Positions 26,181 to 34,108 of a stretch of DNA of 64,000 nucleotides are shown here, piece by piece (position 1 is the stretch's first letter; the number at the start of each line of letters is the position of its first letter). The stretch is taken from positions 1,178,001 through 1,242,000 of the forward strand of contig CANLVO010000001.1 of the NCBI GenBank assembly GCA_947494645.1, read 5' to 3'. The translations under genes and the position numbers were made by a program. Source of the DNA: an uncultured Litoreibacter sp. GTDB lineage: Bacteria; Pseudomonadota; Alphaproteobacteria; Rhodobacterales; Rhodobacteraceae. The notes under the pieces are model-generated. The model saw nothing but the letters and a program-made list of their open reading frames with translations, made no database searches and was not told where the DNA came from.

Positions 26181-26831
26181 TTAGGCCTGATCCGGTTGGA
26201 TGCGTAGCTCGGATAGGACGCGCTCCCAGAGATCGGCGGGTTGTGCGCCGGGCAGGACATGTTGGTTGGCGACCACGAAGGTGGGGACGCCTGTGACGCC
26301 GCGCGCGCGGGCATGGGCGTCGCGCTCGGCGATATCGTCGCGGTCGGCGTCGCTGGCCAGAAGCCGGGCGATCATATCGGAGTTCATCTCCGCCTCGGTG
26401 GCGATCTCGGTCAGAACGGCGTGATCGCCAATGTCGCGGCCTTCGACGAAATAGGCTTTGAACAGTTTGGACACGATGGCGGTCTGGCGACCTTCCAGCC
26501 CGGCCCAGTGGATGAGGCGGTGGGCGTCGATGGTATTGGGCGTGGTCTTGATGCCTTCGAAATTAATCTCGAGCCCGGCGGCGATGGCGGCCTCCTCGAT
26601 GCGGCCATAGACCTTCACCGCGTTCTCCTTGCCGCCAAACTTGGTTTCAAGATATTCGCGCCGGTCCATACCGCCTGCGGGCATGTCGGGGTTCAGCTGG
26701 AACGGGTGCCATTCGATCTTGAACGGGTGGTCGTGATTTTTCTCAAGCGCACGGTCCAGCCCGGCCTTGCCGATATAGCACCAAGGGCAGATCGGGTCGG
26801 AGATGATATCAAGCTGGATCGTTGCGGTCAT
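26181..26831 (-). CDS. DsbA family oxidoreductase (FrnE-like)
   Basis: Thioredoxin-fold oxidoreductase of the DsbA/2-hydroxychromene-2-carboxylate isomerase clan. The N-terminal active site is SDPICPWCYIGK (CPWC), then an all-helical insert, and a cis-Pro segment GVTGVPTFVV. No signal peptide, so the protein is cytoplasmic, which fits FrnE-like proteins. 216 residues. The start overlaps the 3' end of the acyl-CoA ligase gene by 23 bp, indicating cotranscription. Confidence 0.88.
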   Translation of the reverse strand: MTATIQLDIISDPICPWCYIGKAGLDRALEKNHDHPFKIEWHPFQLNPDMPAGGMDRREYLETKFGGKENAVKVYGRIEEAAIAAGLEINFEGIKTTPNTIDAHRLIHWAGLEGRQTAIVSKLFKAYFVEGRDIGDHAVLTEIATEAEMNSDMIARLLASDADRDDIAERDAHARARGVTGVPTFVVANQHVLPGAQPADLWERVLSELRIQPDQA

Positions 26832-28332
26832 GGTTGGCCTCGTAGCTGTCGCGCAAGGCGCGTCTGTTCAATTTGCCGTTGGGGCCATATGGAAGCGTGG
26901 CCGCGTAGATGTAAAGCCGGGGCTGCTTGTAGCGGGCCAGTTTTTCCTCTGCATGGCGGCGCAGCGATTGTTCATCCGCGTCGCCTGTATAATAGAGCGC
27001 GATCAGGCTTGTATCAGTGGTGGCTTGCACCTCGACGGCTGCGCAGGCGGTGAGACCCGGCGCGTGCATCATCGCGGCCTCCACATCCAGCGGCGAGACA
27101 CGGTAGCCGCCCGCGTTCATCATGTCGTCCGCACGGCCGAGATAGGTGATCGCGCCGTCGGGGGCCATTTGGGCCATATCGCCTGTGCGAAACCAGCTTT
27201 GGGCAAGGGGCTGTGCGCCGAGATAGCCGAGCATCAGGCCGGGGTCGGAGCCTGCCACGGCCAGCTCGCCGGGTGTATCGAACGCAGCGGGCGCGTCACC
27301 GTCCAGAACCGCCACGCGGCGGCCCGGCTGTGGCCTGCCGGAACTGCCCTCAGGCGCAGGGCGCAAGGGGCTGCCGGAAATGAAGGTGGAACATTCCGAC
27401 ATGCCAAGCGCCTCGTGGATGGCAGTGCCAGTTGTCTGCTCCCACGCTGCACGGATTGTGGCAGGCAGCTGTTCCCCGGCAGAAAGGCCGTGGCGCAGCG
27501 CGGGCATGCGAGGCGGGAACGGGTGGCGCAGCATCTGGCGATACACACCGGGTGCGGCGGCAAAGATGGAGATGTTGTTATGCGCGATGATCTCCGGCAG
27601 TTCGGAGACGGGCGTGCCCTCGGGGGTGACGAGGGCCGTTGCGCCGATGCTCCACGGATCCATGAGGCCCGTGCCGAGCGTGTAAGTCCAGTTGAAGGCC
27701 CCGGCATGCAGCATCCGGTCGTTTTCGGTGAGCCCGTACCAGCCGTGATGCATCATGCGCCGCGCCCAGATGGCGCGATGCGCGTGGCAGACGCCTTTCG
27801 GGGACCCGGACGTACCGGAGGTGAAGATGATATAGGCCAGCCGGTTCGGGTCGCCCATCACTGGCTGGGCAGGCGGCAGCGCGTGCATGTCGCGCAGACG
27901 GTCGGTGGTGATGAGGGGCAGGGCGCGGCCTTGCGGCAGCGCGGTGGCCCCATCGGTTAGGATCGCGTGAGGCTGGCATATATCGCAGAGCGCGGCGACC
28001 TCTGCCTCTGTCAGTTGCGCGGAGGTGGGCACGGGGATGACGCCGACATAGAGCGCCGCGAGATAGGCCAGAGGGAACTCCAACCGGTTGCCGAGGCGAA
28101 AGAGCAGCCGGTCGCCGGGGCGCAGCCCGTGGGACAAAAGCCCGGTGGCGATGCCGCGCACATGGGTGCGCAGCGTGCCGTAGCTGATGGTGCTGCCCGG
28201 ACCGGTGCGCGTTGCGGGGACCTCGAAGGCGTTGCGGCCATCGGGCGCGCCGTCGCCTGCCAGCACATAGGCCGCCATGTTGAACGGCGTCGGGCAGGGG
28301 GGTGGTGGGCCTAGGTCGAAAATCGCGCTCAT
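26809..28332 (-). CDS. AMP-forming acyl-CoA synthetase (benzoate-CoA ligase-like)
   Basis: ANL superfamily ligase of 507 residues that activates a carboxylate with ATP and CoA. A3 motif YIIFTSGTSGSPKGV, A5-like EALGMSECSTFISG, A7/A8 WFRTGD and GRADDMMNAGGYRVSP, and A10 PNGKLNR with the catalytic Lys are present. The overall layout resembles benzoate-CoA/acyl-CoA synthetases, but the acid pocket cannot be assigned by eye. It heads the operon with the DsbA-like and MFS genes. Confidence 0.88.
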   Translation of the reverse strand: MSAIFDLGPPPPCPTPFNMAAYVLAGDGAPDGRNAFEVPATRTGPGSTISYGTLRTHVRGIATGLLSHGLRPGDRLLFRLGNRLEFPLAYLAALYVGVIPVPTSAQLTEAEVAALCDICQPHAILTDGATALPQGRALPLITTDRLRDMHALPPAQPVMGDPNRLAYIIFTSGTSGSPKGVCHAHRAIWARRMMHHGWYGLTENDRMLHAGAFNWTYTLGTGLMDPWSIGATALVTPEGTPVSELPEIIAHNNISIFAAAPGVYRQMLRHPFPPRMPALRHGLSAGEQLPATIRAAWEQTTGTAIHEALGMSECSTFISGSPLRPAPEGSSGRPQPGRRVAVLDGDAPAAFDTPGELAVAGSDPGLMLGYLGAQPLAQSWFRTGDMAQMAPDGAITYLGRADDMMNAGGYRVSPLDVEAAMMHAPGLTACAAVEVQATTDTSLIALYYTGDADEQSLRRHAEEKLARYKQPRLYIYAATLPYGPNGKLNRRALRDSYEANHDRNDPA

Positions 28333-28382
28333 GGGCTAGCGCTAGGACGCGCACGGATTGGATGCAAGCAATTGAGGCAGGG

Positions 28383-29033
28383 CTAGTCGCGCGAAAAGAG
28401 CCACGCGAGTGCGCCGGTGGCCAGTGCAGCGGTCACGAGTTGCACGGCTATGAAGGCGGGTGCATGTGCCGGGTCGATGCCTGCAAATGTGTCCGACAGC
28501 CCCCGTGCGATGGTGACGGCGGGATTGGCAAAGCTGGTCGACGAGGTGAACCAATAGGCCCCGGTGATGTAGAGCGCCACGAGCATGGGCACGGCCTCGG
28601 GGCGGGACTTGAGCCCACCGAAGATCATCAGGAGCAAACCGAACGTTGCAATGGCCTCAGACAGATATTGCGCGGCTCCAGTGCGGGGCGTGGTGGACAG
28701 CTGGAAGACCGGCAGGTCGAACATCAGATGAGTGAGCCAAACGCCCAAGATGCCGCCGATGATCTGAGCAGCGACATAGGCGACAGCCACGGCCGTGGTG
28801 ATCTCGCCGCGCAGACGGAAGGCCAGTGTCACGGCGGGATTGAAATGCGCGCCAGAGATGGGGCCGAGGATGGTGATCAGCACATAGAGGATGCAGCCCG
28901 TGGCGATGGCGTTGGCCAGAAGGGCTATCGCGGTGTTTCCGTCTCCGAGGGCCGCGCCCATGATGCCCGAACCTACGACGCCGATGAGAAGGAATGCGGT
29001 GCCAAGGGCCTCGGCGATGGTGCTGCGGGTCAT
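28383..29033 (-). CDS. Aquaporin/MIP family channel
   Basis: Six-helix channel for water or small neutral solutes, 216 residues. Both half-helix signatures are present: SGAHFNPAVTLAF and SSTSFANPAVTIARG. The second loop reads SFANPAVT instead of the usual Asn-Pro-Ala-Arg-Ser, so the selectivity-filter Arg is replaced by Val. This matches what I know of AqpS-type channels that pass As(III) or methylated arsenicals. No arsenic resistance gene is adjacent, so substrate remains open. Confidence 0.85.
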   Translation of the reverse strand: MTRSTIAEALGTAFLLIGVVGSGIMGAALGDGNTAIALLANAIATGCILYVLITILGPISGAHFNPAVTLAFRLRGEITTAVAVAYVAAQIIGGILGVWLTHLMFDLPVFQLSTTPRTGAAQYLSEAIATFGLLLMIFGGLKSRPEAVPMLVALYITGAYWFTSSTSFANPAVTIARGLSDTFAGIDPAHAPAFIAVQLVTAALATGALAWLFSRD

Positions 29034-29122
29034 GGGGCTCTCGTGCTGCGCAAATGTCGAATTCGGTGACGTTAGAGGCGCTATGTAAAGGCTTTATGTC
29101 AAGGCCTCCGCGGATGGGGCTG

Positions 29123-29158
29123 CACAAAAGAAAACGGCCTCCCCCGAAGGAGAGGCCG
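29123..29158 (-). terminator. Rho-independent terminator of the small secreted protein gene
   Basis: On the minus strand the stem CGGCCTC/GAGGCCG (29152-29158 with 29135-29141) is followed by TTTTCTTTT. It lies about 67 bp past the stop of the 98-residue secreted protein gene and precedes the aquaporin gene. Confidence 0.8.
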
Positions 29159-29224
29159 CTTGTAGGTGATGAGAGGAGGCCGGGGAGGACGGCCTGCTCT
29201 TATCCCGTTGGCTAAGGGTTGGTC

Positions 29225-29521
29225 TTAGTTGACCATGCGCTCAGCAGCGGAGTCGTTGTAGAGCGAGAACATTTTTTCCAGAGCGGACGCGTCTACGGAG
29301 CGTGTGCGGTCGAAGTTCACAGTGGTTTCAGCAGGCGATGTGTTGGTCAGCGCGAATTTTTCGGCGGCTGCCACTGGGTTGCCTGTGGATGTTTCGCTGA
29401 TGACACGCTCAGCGGCGCTGTCATTGCCCAGCGCGAAGAATGCTTCAACGTTGCTGACGTCTGCAGCAGCAGGAGCAGCGAAAGACAGGGCGAGAGCGGC
29501 GGATGCGATGATGGTTTTCAT
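29225..29521 (-). CDS. Small secreted protein with three F-[AS]-L-x-N repeats
   Basis: A 98-residue protein with a Sec signal peptide (residues 1-20, ending APAAA-D). The mature part carries three copies of a motif: FALGNDSAAE (29-38), FALTNTSPAE (56-65) and FSLYNDSAAE (85-94), spaced 27 and 29 residues. No Cys, no membrane segment after the signal, so it is periplasmic or released. I do not recognise a named family. An own terminator and a 262-bp upstream region suggest it is a separate, regulated transcript. Confidence 0.75.
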   Translation of the reverse strand: MKTIIASAALALSFAAPAAADVSNVEAFFALGNDSAAERVISETSTGNPVAAAEKFALTNTSPAETTVNFDRTRSVDASALEKMFSLYNDSAAERMVN

Positions 29522-29783
29522 TTTGTATTCTCCAGGTTTTGTGTGCCTTGCGGCGGATTGTTGTGACAGCGTTGTTGCTGTTGATGAGATAGATATGGGG
29601 TCGCCACCCCCGCACGACTACTCACGGAAACGTAAAAATGGGCCGTTTATGGTGCGCTTGTGCACAGTCTTTGTGAGAACCTGATAAGACGATAACGCCA
29701 GCGTGAGAAAGCCCTCACAAGCTGTGAGATCGTTGAAATCATGGCAAAAATACGCCGACGGACCAGTGTTGTTCAGACAGGCT
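29522..29783. promoter_or_regulatory. Upstream region with three GTGAGA repeats
   Basis: Between the secreted-protein gene and the patatin gene 3' end. Three GTGAGA hexamers lie at 29673, 29703 and 29724, that is 30 and 21 bp apart, close to whole helical turns. The last one is in the palindrome TCACA-AGC-TGTGA (29715-29727). These could be sites of an unknown regulator of the secreted-protein promoter. Confidence 0.35.
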
Positions 29784-30827
29784 TCATGAGAACATAGCCC
29801 GCAGGTCGACGGTGGAGCGGTTGTTCAGATCTGACCAATGTGCGCGCAGGAAAGCATCCGCCCCGTCGCGACCAGCCTGCTTTAGCTCGCCTAGTACATA
29901 GGGGGTGGGCACCATCTTGGTGGCGACAGAGAGCTGGGTCATCAGACGGTCATCAGAAATCATGTGGACCAGCACGTCTTCCATTGTGCCCGGCTTGACC
30001 GCGCCGTTGGCCAGCAGGTTGCGGACGAATTGGATGGCGCGCAACTCGCGGAAAAGGGAGCCGTTGAAGCTGATCTCGTTGATCCGGTTCTGGATCTCTT
30101 GCGGAGATTTCGGGACATCCTCGCGGTAAAGCGGGTTGATGTTGATAATAACGATGTCCTGGGTGTCATTATAAAAGAGCGGGAACAGCGCGGGGTTGCC
30201 CATATAGCCGCCGTCCCAATAGGCCTCCTCCTGCCCGGTGCGGGGATCGAACTTTTCCACCGCCTTGAAGAGGGTGGGCAAGCAACCTGAGGCCAGCAGC
30301 GCGTCGCTGTCGATCTCATCACCCTCAAAGATCCGGATCTTGCCCGTGCGCACATTGGTCGCGCAGATGAACAGCTCGGGCCCTTCGGAGGCGCAGACGC
30401 GGTCATATGAAAGCTGTTCCACGATCGCGCCCAGCGGATGCGGCATCAGATTACCGAACTGGTAGGGGCTCATCATGCGGCTCATCATGTCGGCGGCAAG
30501 GAAGGCTGGGGACAGCTCCATCGCCTTGCTGACGCTTTGGGGCGTGACGCCCGTCATCCACGCGGGCAGGGAGGGTTGATCAAGCGCGCCGATTTCTTGC
30601 CAGAGCCAGGTGAGTTTCGCGCGTGCGCCGTCGCGGCCATCCTCGACCCAGCCAGACTTGAGCGCGGCGGCGTTTAGGGCACCGGCTGAGGTGCCGGACA
30701 TGCCGGTGATCTCAAGCTTGTCTTCCTCAAGCAGGCGGTCGAGCACACCCCATGTGTAGGCGCCATGCGCCCCGCCACCTTGCAGCGCGAGGTTGATCGA
30801 CTTGGAGGCGGATTTAGCCATTGCCAT
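29784..30827 (-). CDS. Patatin-like phospholipase family protein
   Basis: Serine lipase/esterase of the patatin family, 347 residues. The oxyanion motif LQGGGAHGAYTWG, nucleophile elbow GMSGTSAG and catalytic Asp motif WDGGYMGNP are all present, giving an intact Ser-Asp dyad. No signal peptide, so it is probably cytoplasmic. It is the last gene of a unit with 3-hydroxybutyrate dehydrogenase and a pentapeptide-repeat protein; the start overlaps the latter by 14 bp. The context suggests action on polyhydroxybutyrate or its oligomers, but this is inference; phospholipase activity is equally possible. Confidence 0.88.
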   Translation of the reverse strand: MAMAKSASKSINLALQGGGAHGAYTWGVLDRLLEEDKLEITGMSGTSAGALNAAALKSGWVEDGRDGARAKLTWLWQEIGALDQPSLPAWMTGVTPQSVSKAMELSPAFLAADMMSRMMSPYQFGNLMPHPLGAIVEQLSYDRVCASEGPELFICATNVRTGKIRIFEGDEIDSDALLASGCLPTLFKAVEKFDPRTGQEEAYWDGGYMGNPALFPLFYNDTQDIVIININPLYREDVPKSPQEIQNRINEISFNGSLFRELRAIQFVRNLLANGAVKPGTMEDVLVHMISDDRLMTQLSVATKMVPTPYVLGELKQAGRDGADAFLRAHWSDLNNRSTVDLRAMFS

Positions 30828-31155
30828 TTAATGTGTCATAGGCGGCGACCATGTCGCTGAGGGGGATGCCGTCAAGAGTGACATCTGTGATGTTGGCGTT
30901 GCTGATCGCGAGGCCTTGCAGGTTGGCATTGTCGATCTTCACACCCGACAGGTTCACATTCGTGAAGGAGGCCCCAGACAGGTTGGCATTGTCGAAGCCC
31001 AACCCTTCGGCATTCACATCTGAGAACCGTGCCTGCATCAGATGGCTGTCGGTAAAGGTTGCATCTTTCAGGCTGACACGTGTGAAGGTCGAGCCGCACA
31101 GGAACATGTTGTCGATATTGAGCTGCTCGCGGCCTGCTTCCTCTTGCTCGCTCAT
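30814..31155 (-). CDS. Pentapeptide-repeat protein
   Basis: A 113-residue protein made mainly of A(D/N)LXX-type pentapeptide repeats: from about residue 45, FDNANLSGASFTNVNLSGV, then IDNANLQGLAIS and NANITDVTLDG. Such repeats form a right-handed quadrilateral beta helix. The ATG at 31155 overlaps the bdhA stop in ATGA, so the upstream frame opening to 31221 is not used. Function is unknown; the short length rules out DNA-gyrase mimics of the usual size. Confidence 0.85.
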   Translation of the reverse strand: MSEQEEAGREQLNIDNMFLCGSTFTRVSLKDATFTDSHLMQARFSDVNAEGLGFDNANLSGASFTNVNLSGVKIDNANLQGLAISNANITDVTLDGIPLSDMVAAYDTLNGNG

Positions 31156-31925
31156 AACGCGGTCCAGCCGCCATCGACACTGATCGTCGTGCCGGTGATT
31201 TGTGCCGCTGCGTCTGAGCACAGGAATGCGGCGACGCCGCCCAGTTGTTCGGTGGTGGCGAATTCCTTGGAGGGCTGGCGCTCGAGCAGCACTTTTTCGA
31301 TCACCTCTTCCTCCGTCATGTCGTATTTCTTGGCAGTGTCGGGGATTTGCGCCTCGACCAGTGGTGTGCGGACATAACCGGGGCAGATGGCGTTGGCTGT
31401 GATCGGTTCGCGTGCGGTTTCCAGCGCGACGACTTTGGTCATACCCACGACGCCGTGCTTGGCCGAGACATAGGCAGATTTATAGGGCGAGGCCGTGAGC
31501 CCGTGGGCGGAGGAGATGTTGATAACCCGGCCCCAGCCAGCCTTGCGCATCAGCGGGATGGCGGCGGCGGTGGTGTGAAACACGCTTGAGAGCATGATGG
31601 CGATGATCATGTCCCACTTTTCTGCCGGGAACTCATCAATGGGAGCCACATGTTGAATACCTGCATTGTTGATCAGGATATCGACCTCACCGGCTTTCTC
31701 GATCAGCGCACGGGCCTGATCGCCTTTTGACAGATCGGCCTGGATATAGCGGGCTTGGGTTTTGGTGACGCGTGAGATTTCTTCGGCGAGCGCGTGGTCG
31801 TCTTTATTATCCGTGTAGGAGTTCAACACCACATTAGCCCCAGCGCGGGCCAGCTCTTGTGCGATGCCAAGGCCGATGCCTGAATTGGACCCGGTTATGA
31901 CGGCGGTTTTTCCTTTGACGGACAT
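31152..31925 (-). CDS. bdhA: 3-hydroxybutyrate dehydrogenase BdhA
   Basis: Short-chain dehydrogenase that interconverts D-3-hydroxybutyrate and acetoacetate, the last step of PHB breakdown. NAD motif TGSNSGIGLGIAQ, NNAGIQHV, catalytic Ser and Y-x-x-x-K in SSAHGLTASPYKSAYVSAKHG, and the family segment CPGYVRTPLVEAQIPD. 257 residues. The three genes bdhA, pentapeptide repeat and patatin overlap end to end on the minus strand. Confidence 0.92.
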   Translation of the reverse strand: MSVKGKTAVITGSNSGIGLGIAQELARAGANVVLNSYTDNKDDHALAEEISRVTKTQARYIQADLSKGDQARALIEKAGEVDILINNAGIQHVAPIDEFPAEKWDMIIAIMLSSVFHTTAAAIPLMRKAGWGRVINISSAHGLTASPYKSAYVSAKHGVVGMTKVVALETAREPITANAICPGYVRTPLVEAQIPDTAKKYDMTEEEVIEKVLLERQPSKEFATTEQLGGVAAFLCSDAAAQITGTTISVDGGWTAL

Positions 31926-32051
31926 ATGGGGAATCCTTGTGATGGTCAGTTCGCACGCAACATATATGCTGCAGGTGCGAAAGGCACGTGCACTTTGTGC
32001 ACAGAGATGTGACTGAGGGCGAGAACCCGCTTGAATGGCGTGTTGCGTCAG

Positions 32052-32131
32052 GCCAAAAAAAAAACACCAGCCGAAGCTGGTGTTAAGTTATTGAGGCAGG
32101 TTTCATACAGGCAAGAAACCTATCGAGCAGT
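32052..32131 (-). ncRNA. Predicted Hfq-type small RNA, about 80 nt
   Basis: An intergenic transcription unit with no ORF. A minus-strand promoter has -35 TTGGCG (32161-32166) and -10 TATAAA (32138-32143) with a 17-bp spacer, which predicts a start near 32131. The RNA would hold a first hairpin AGGUUUC/GAAACCU with loop UUGCCUGUAU (32098-32121) and end in a stem AACACCAGC-UUCG-GCUGGUGUU (32063-32084) followed by a run of U (32055-32064). The terminator faces away from every annotated gene on that strand (the region upstream belongs to a plus-strand gene), so an sRNA is the simplest reading. No expression evidence here. Confidence 0.65.
32055..32084 (-). terminator. Strong UUCG-loop Rho-independent terminator
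   Basis: Minus strand: nine-base-pair stem AACACCAGC/GCTGGTGTT with a TTCG tetraloop, then a run of about ten T. On the plus strand the A-run precedes the stem and no T-run follows, so it acts on the minus strand. It ends the predicted sRNA. Confidence 0.9.
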
Positions 32132-32137
32132 AAGAGC

Positions 32138-32166
32138 TTTATAAGCAATGACTTGCCTCTCGCCAA
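32138..32166 (-). promoter_or_regulatory. Sigma-70-type promoter of the predicted sRNA
   Basis: Minus-strand TTGGCG (32166-32161), 17-bp spacer and TATAAA (32143-32138). Five-of-six and near-consensus -10 matches are unusual in this GC-rich sequence, which supports a real promoter. Confidence 0.6.
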
Positions 32167-32245
32167 GCATAAAGTTTGTGTTGGCCAAAAAGCCTCTTTA
32201 CGATCAGATGTAACAAAAAATGGGGCGTGAGGGAGAGTTGCCAAA

Positions 32246-34057
32246 ATGAGATCAGTGTTTTTCCAAGCAGGAACCTCCTTGGCCTTTGCAGCGGGCCTTT
32301 TGATCGGTGGTGCGGCGCTGGCCGAGCCGAAACATGGCATAGCTATGTATGGCGACCCCGCTCTGCCACCAGACTTTGTGTCTTTGCCCTATGTGAACGC
32401 AGATGCCCCGTTTGGCGGGGCCGTCTCGGCTGGTGAGGTTGGCAGCTTCGATTCACTGAACCCACATATCCAAAAGGGACGTGTGCCCTGGCAGCTACGG
32501 TTCTTGGCATACGAGTCCCTGATGGGGCGCAGTTTGGACGAGCCGTTCACCCTCTATGGCCTGCTGGCCGAATCGATAGATGTCAGCCCGAACGGCGATT
32601 CTGTAGAATTCGTCCTGCGCGAAGAGGCGCGGTTCTCGGATGGCAGCCCGGTCACTGTCGAAGACGTGATCTGGTCGTATGAGACATTGGGGACCAGGGG
32701 CCATGGTCGGTATCGCGGCAGTTGGACCAAGGTGGAGAAGGTCGAGCAAACCGGACCGCAATCGGTGAAGTTTACGTTCAACGTGGAAGACCGTGAGCTG
32801 GCCTTGATTATGGGCATGCGTCCGGTTCTGAAAAAGGCGCAATGGGAGGGCAAGGAGTTTGAAGACTCTGGGCTCGATGTGATCCCGATTTCATCTGCGC
32901 CTTACGTGATCGACGACTTTGAGGCGGGCCGCTTCGTATCGTTGAAGCGGAACCCTGACTATTGGGGGCAAGATATTCCGTTTCGCCGGGGCACCAATGT
33001 CATTGACGAGGTGCGGATGGAGTTCTTCTCTGACGCCACCGCGATGTTTGAGGCCTTCAAGGCGGGCGAGTTGACCTCGCACCGGGAGACCAACGCGCAA
33101 AAATGGGCGCAGCAGTTCGACTTTGCCCGCGTGCAATCGGGCGACGTGGTGAAATCCGAGATTGCGCATGACCGGCCTTCGGGCATGACCGGCTTTGCGA
33201 TGAACACGCGGCGCGAAGTGTTCAGCGACTGGCGCGTGCGCGAGGCGATGATACAGGCGTTCAACTTCGAGTTCATCAACACGGCGCTCAATGGCGGGGA
33301 TCAGCCGCGCATCACGTCGTATTTCTCCAACTCGGTGCTGGGAATGGGGCATGGGCCTGCTGAGGGCCGGGTACTAGAGTTGCTGGACGCGCATAAGGAC
33401 ACGCTGCAGCCGGGCGCAATCGAGGGCTACAGCCTGCCCGAAAGCGACGGCTCACAGCGCAACCGCGCGGGCATCGTGAAAGCGCAAGAGCTGCTGGCGG
33501 AGGCCGGCTATGAGGTCAAAGACGGGGTGATGACCTCTGCCGATGGCAAACCGCTGAGCTTCAAAATATTGGCAAGCTCGGGCAGCTCGGAAGTGGCGGC
33601 GATACTGAACATCTACACCCAGGCGCTGGAGCGGATCGGGGTGTTTGTCACGGTCGATACCATTGACGGGGCACAATACCGCGAGCGCACGGATCAGTTC
33701 GACTTTGACATGACCTATTTCACCCGCGGCCTGAGCCTGAGCCCGGGCAATGAACAGCTGGCCTATTGGGGCACGGATGCAGCTGATACGAACGGCTCGC
33801 GCAACCTGCCGGGGATCAAGATGCCTGCGGTAGATGCGATGGTACAGGAGATGCTAACCGCCAGCAGCCGGGAGGAATATCTGGCTGCCGTGAAGGCGTT
33901 GGACCGGATGCTGATGGCCGGGCGGTATGTGATCCCGATCTGGTTCTCGCCCATTTCGCGGCTGGCCCATAATAAAGAGATGAAACGCCCGGACGTCACA
34001 CCTGCTTATGGCGACTGGCCGGGCTACCTGCCGGATGTGTGGTGGGTCGAAGAGTAA
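32246..34057 (+). CDS. Extracellular solute-binding protein, YejA type (peptide ABC transporter)
   Basis: Periplasmic family 5 substrate-binding protein of 603 residues. Signal peptide at residues 1-26 (ending GGAALA-EP). The start HGIAMYGDPALPPDFVSLPYVN and GGAVSAGEVGSFDSLNPHIQKG are typical of YejA-like oligopeptide binding proteins; SVEFVLREEARFSDGSPVTVEDV is the family 5 core. The permease and ATPase genes usually next to yejA (yejB, yejE, yejF) are not adjacent, so this protein is an orphan. A GAGGGAGAG Shine-Dalgarno precedes the ATG. The predicted sRNA lies divergently upstream. Confidence 0.9.
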   Translation: MRSVFFQAGTSLAFAAGLLIGGAALAEPKHGIAMYGDPALPPDFVSLPYVNADAPFGGAVSAGEVGSFDSLNPHIQKGRVPWQLRFLAYESLMGRSLDEPFTLYGLLAESIDVSPNGDSVEFVLREEARFSDGSPVTVEDVIWSYETLGTRGHGRYRGSWTKVEKVEQTGPQSVKFTFNVEDRELALIMGMRPVLKKAQWEGKEFEDSGLDVIPISSAPYVIDDFEAGRFVSLKRNPDYWGQDIPFRRGTNVIDEVRMEFFSDATAMFEAFKAGELTSHRETNAQKWAQQFDFARVQSGDVVKSEIAHDRPSGMTGFAMNTRREVFSDWRVREAMIQAFNFEFINTALNGGDQPRITSYFSNSVLGMGHGPAEGRVLELLDAHKDTLQPGAIEGYSLPESDGSQRNRAGIVKAQELLAEAGYEVKDGVMTSADGKPLSFKILASSGSSEVAAILNIYTQALERIGVFVTVDTIDGAQYRERTDQFDFDMTYFTRGLSLSPGNEQLAYWGTDAADTNGSRNLPGIKMPAVDAMVQEMLTASSREEYLAAVKALDRMLMAGRYVIPIWFSPISRLAHNKEMKRPDVTPAYGDWPGYLPDVWWVEE

Positions 34058-34108
34058 AGCAACGATAAGGCCCCACGACGAGGGCTTAGGACAAGAGGGA
34101 AAGCAGAT

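Noticed and set aside
26803-27960. 385-residue plus-strand ORF
   Set aside because: Antisense to the acyl-CoA ligase gene; low-complexity Gly/Arg composition.
32083-32340. 85-residue minus-strand ORF
   Set aside because: Overlaps the signal peptide region of the plus-strand solute-binding protein and the predicted sRNA; no independent support.
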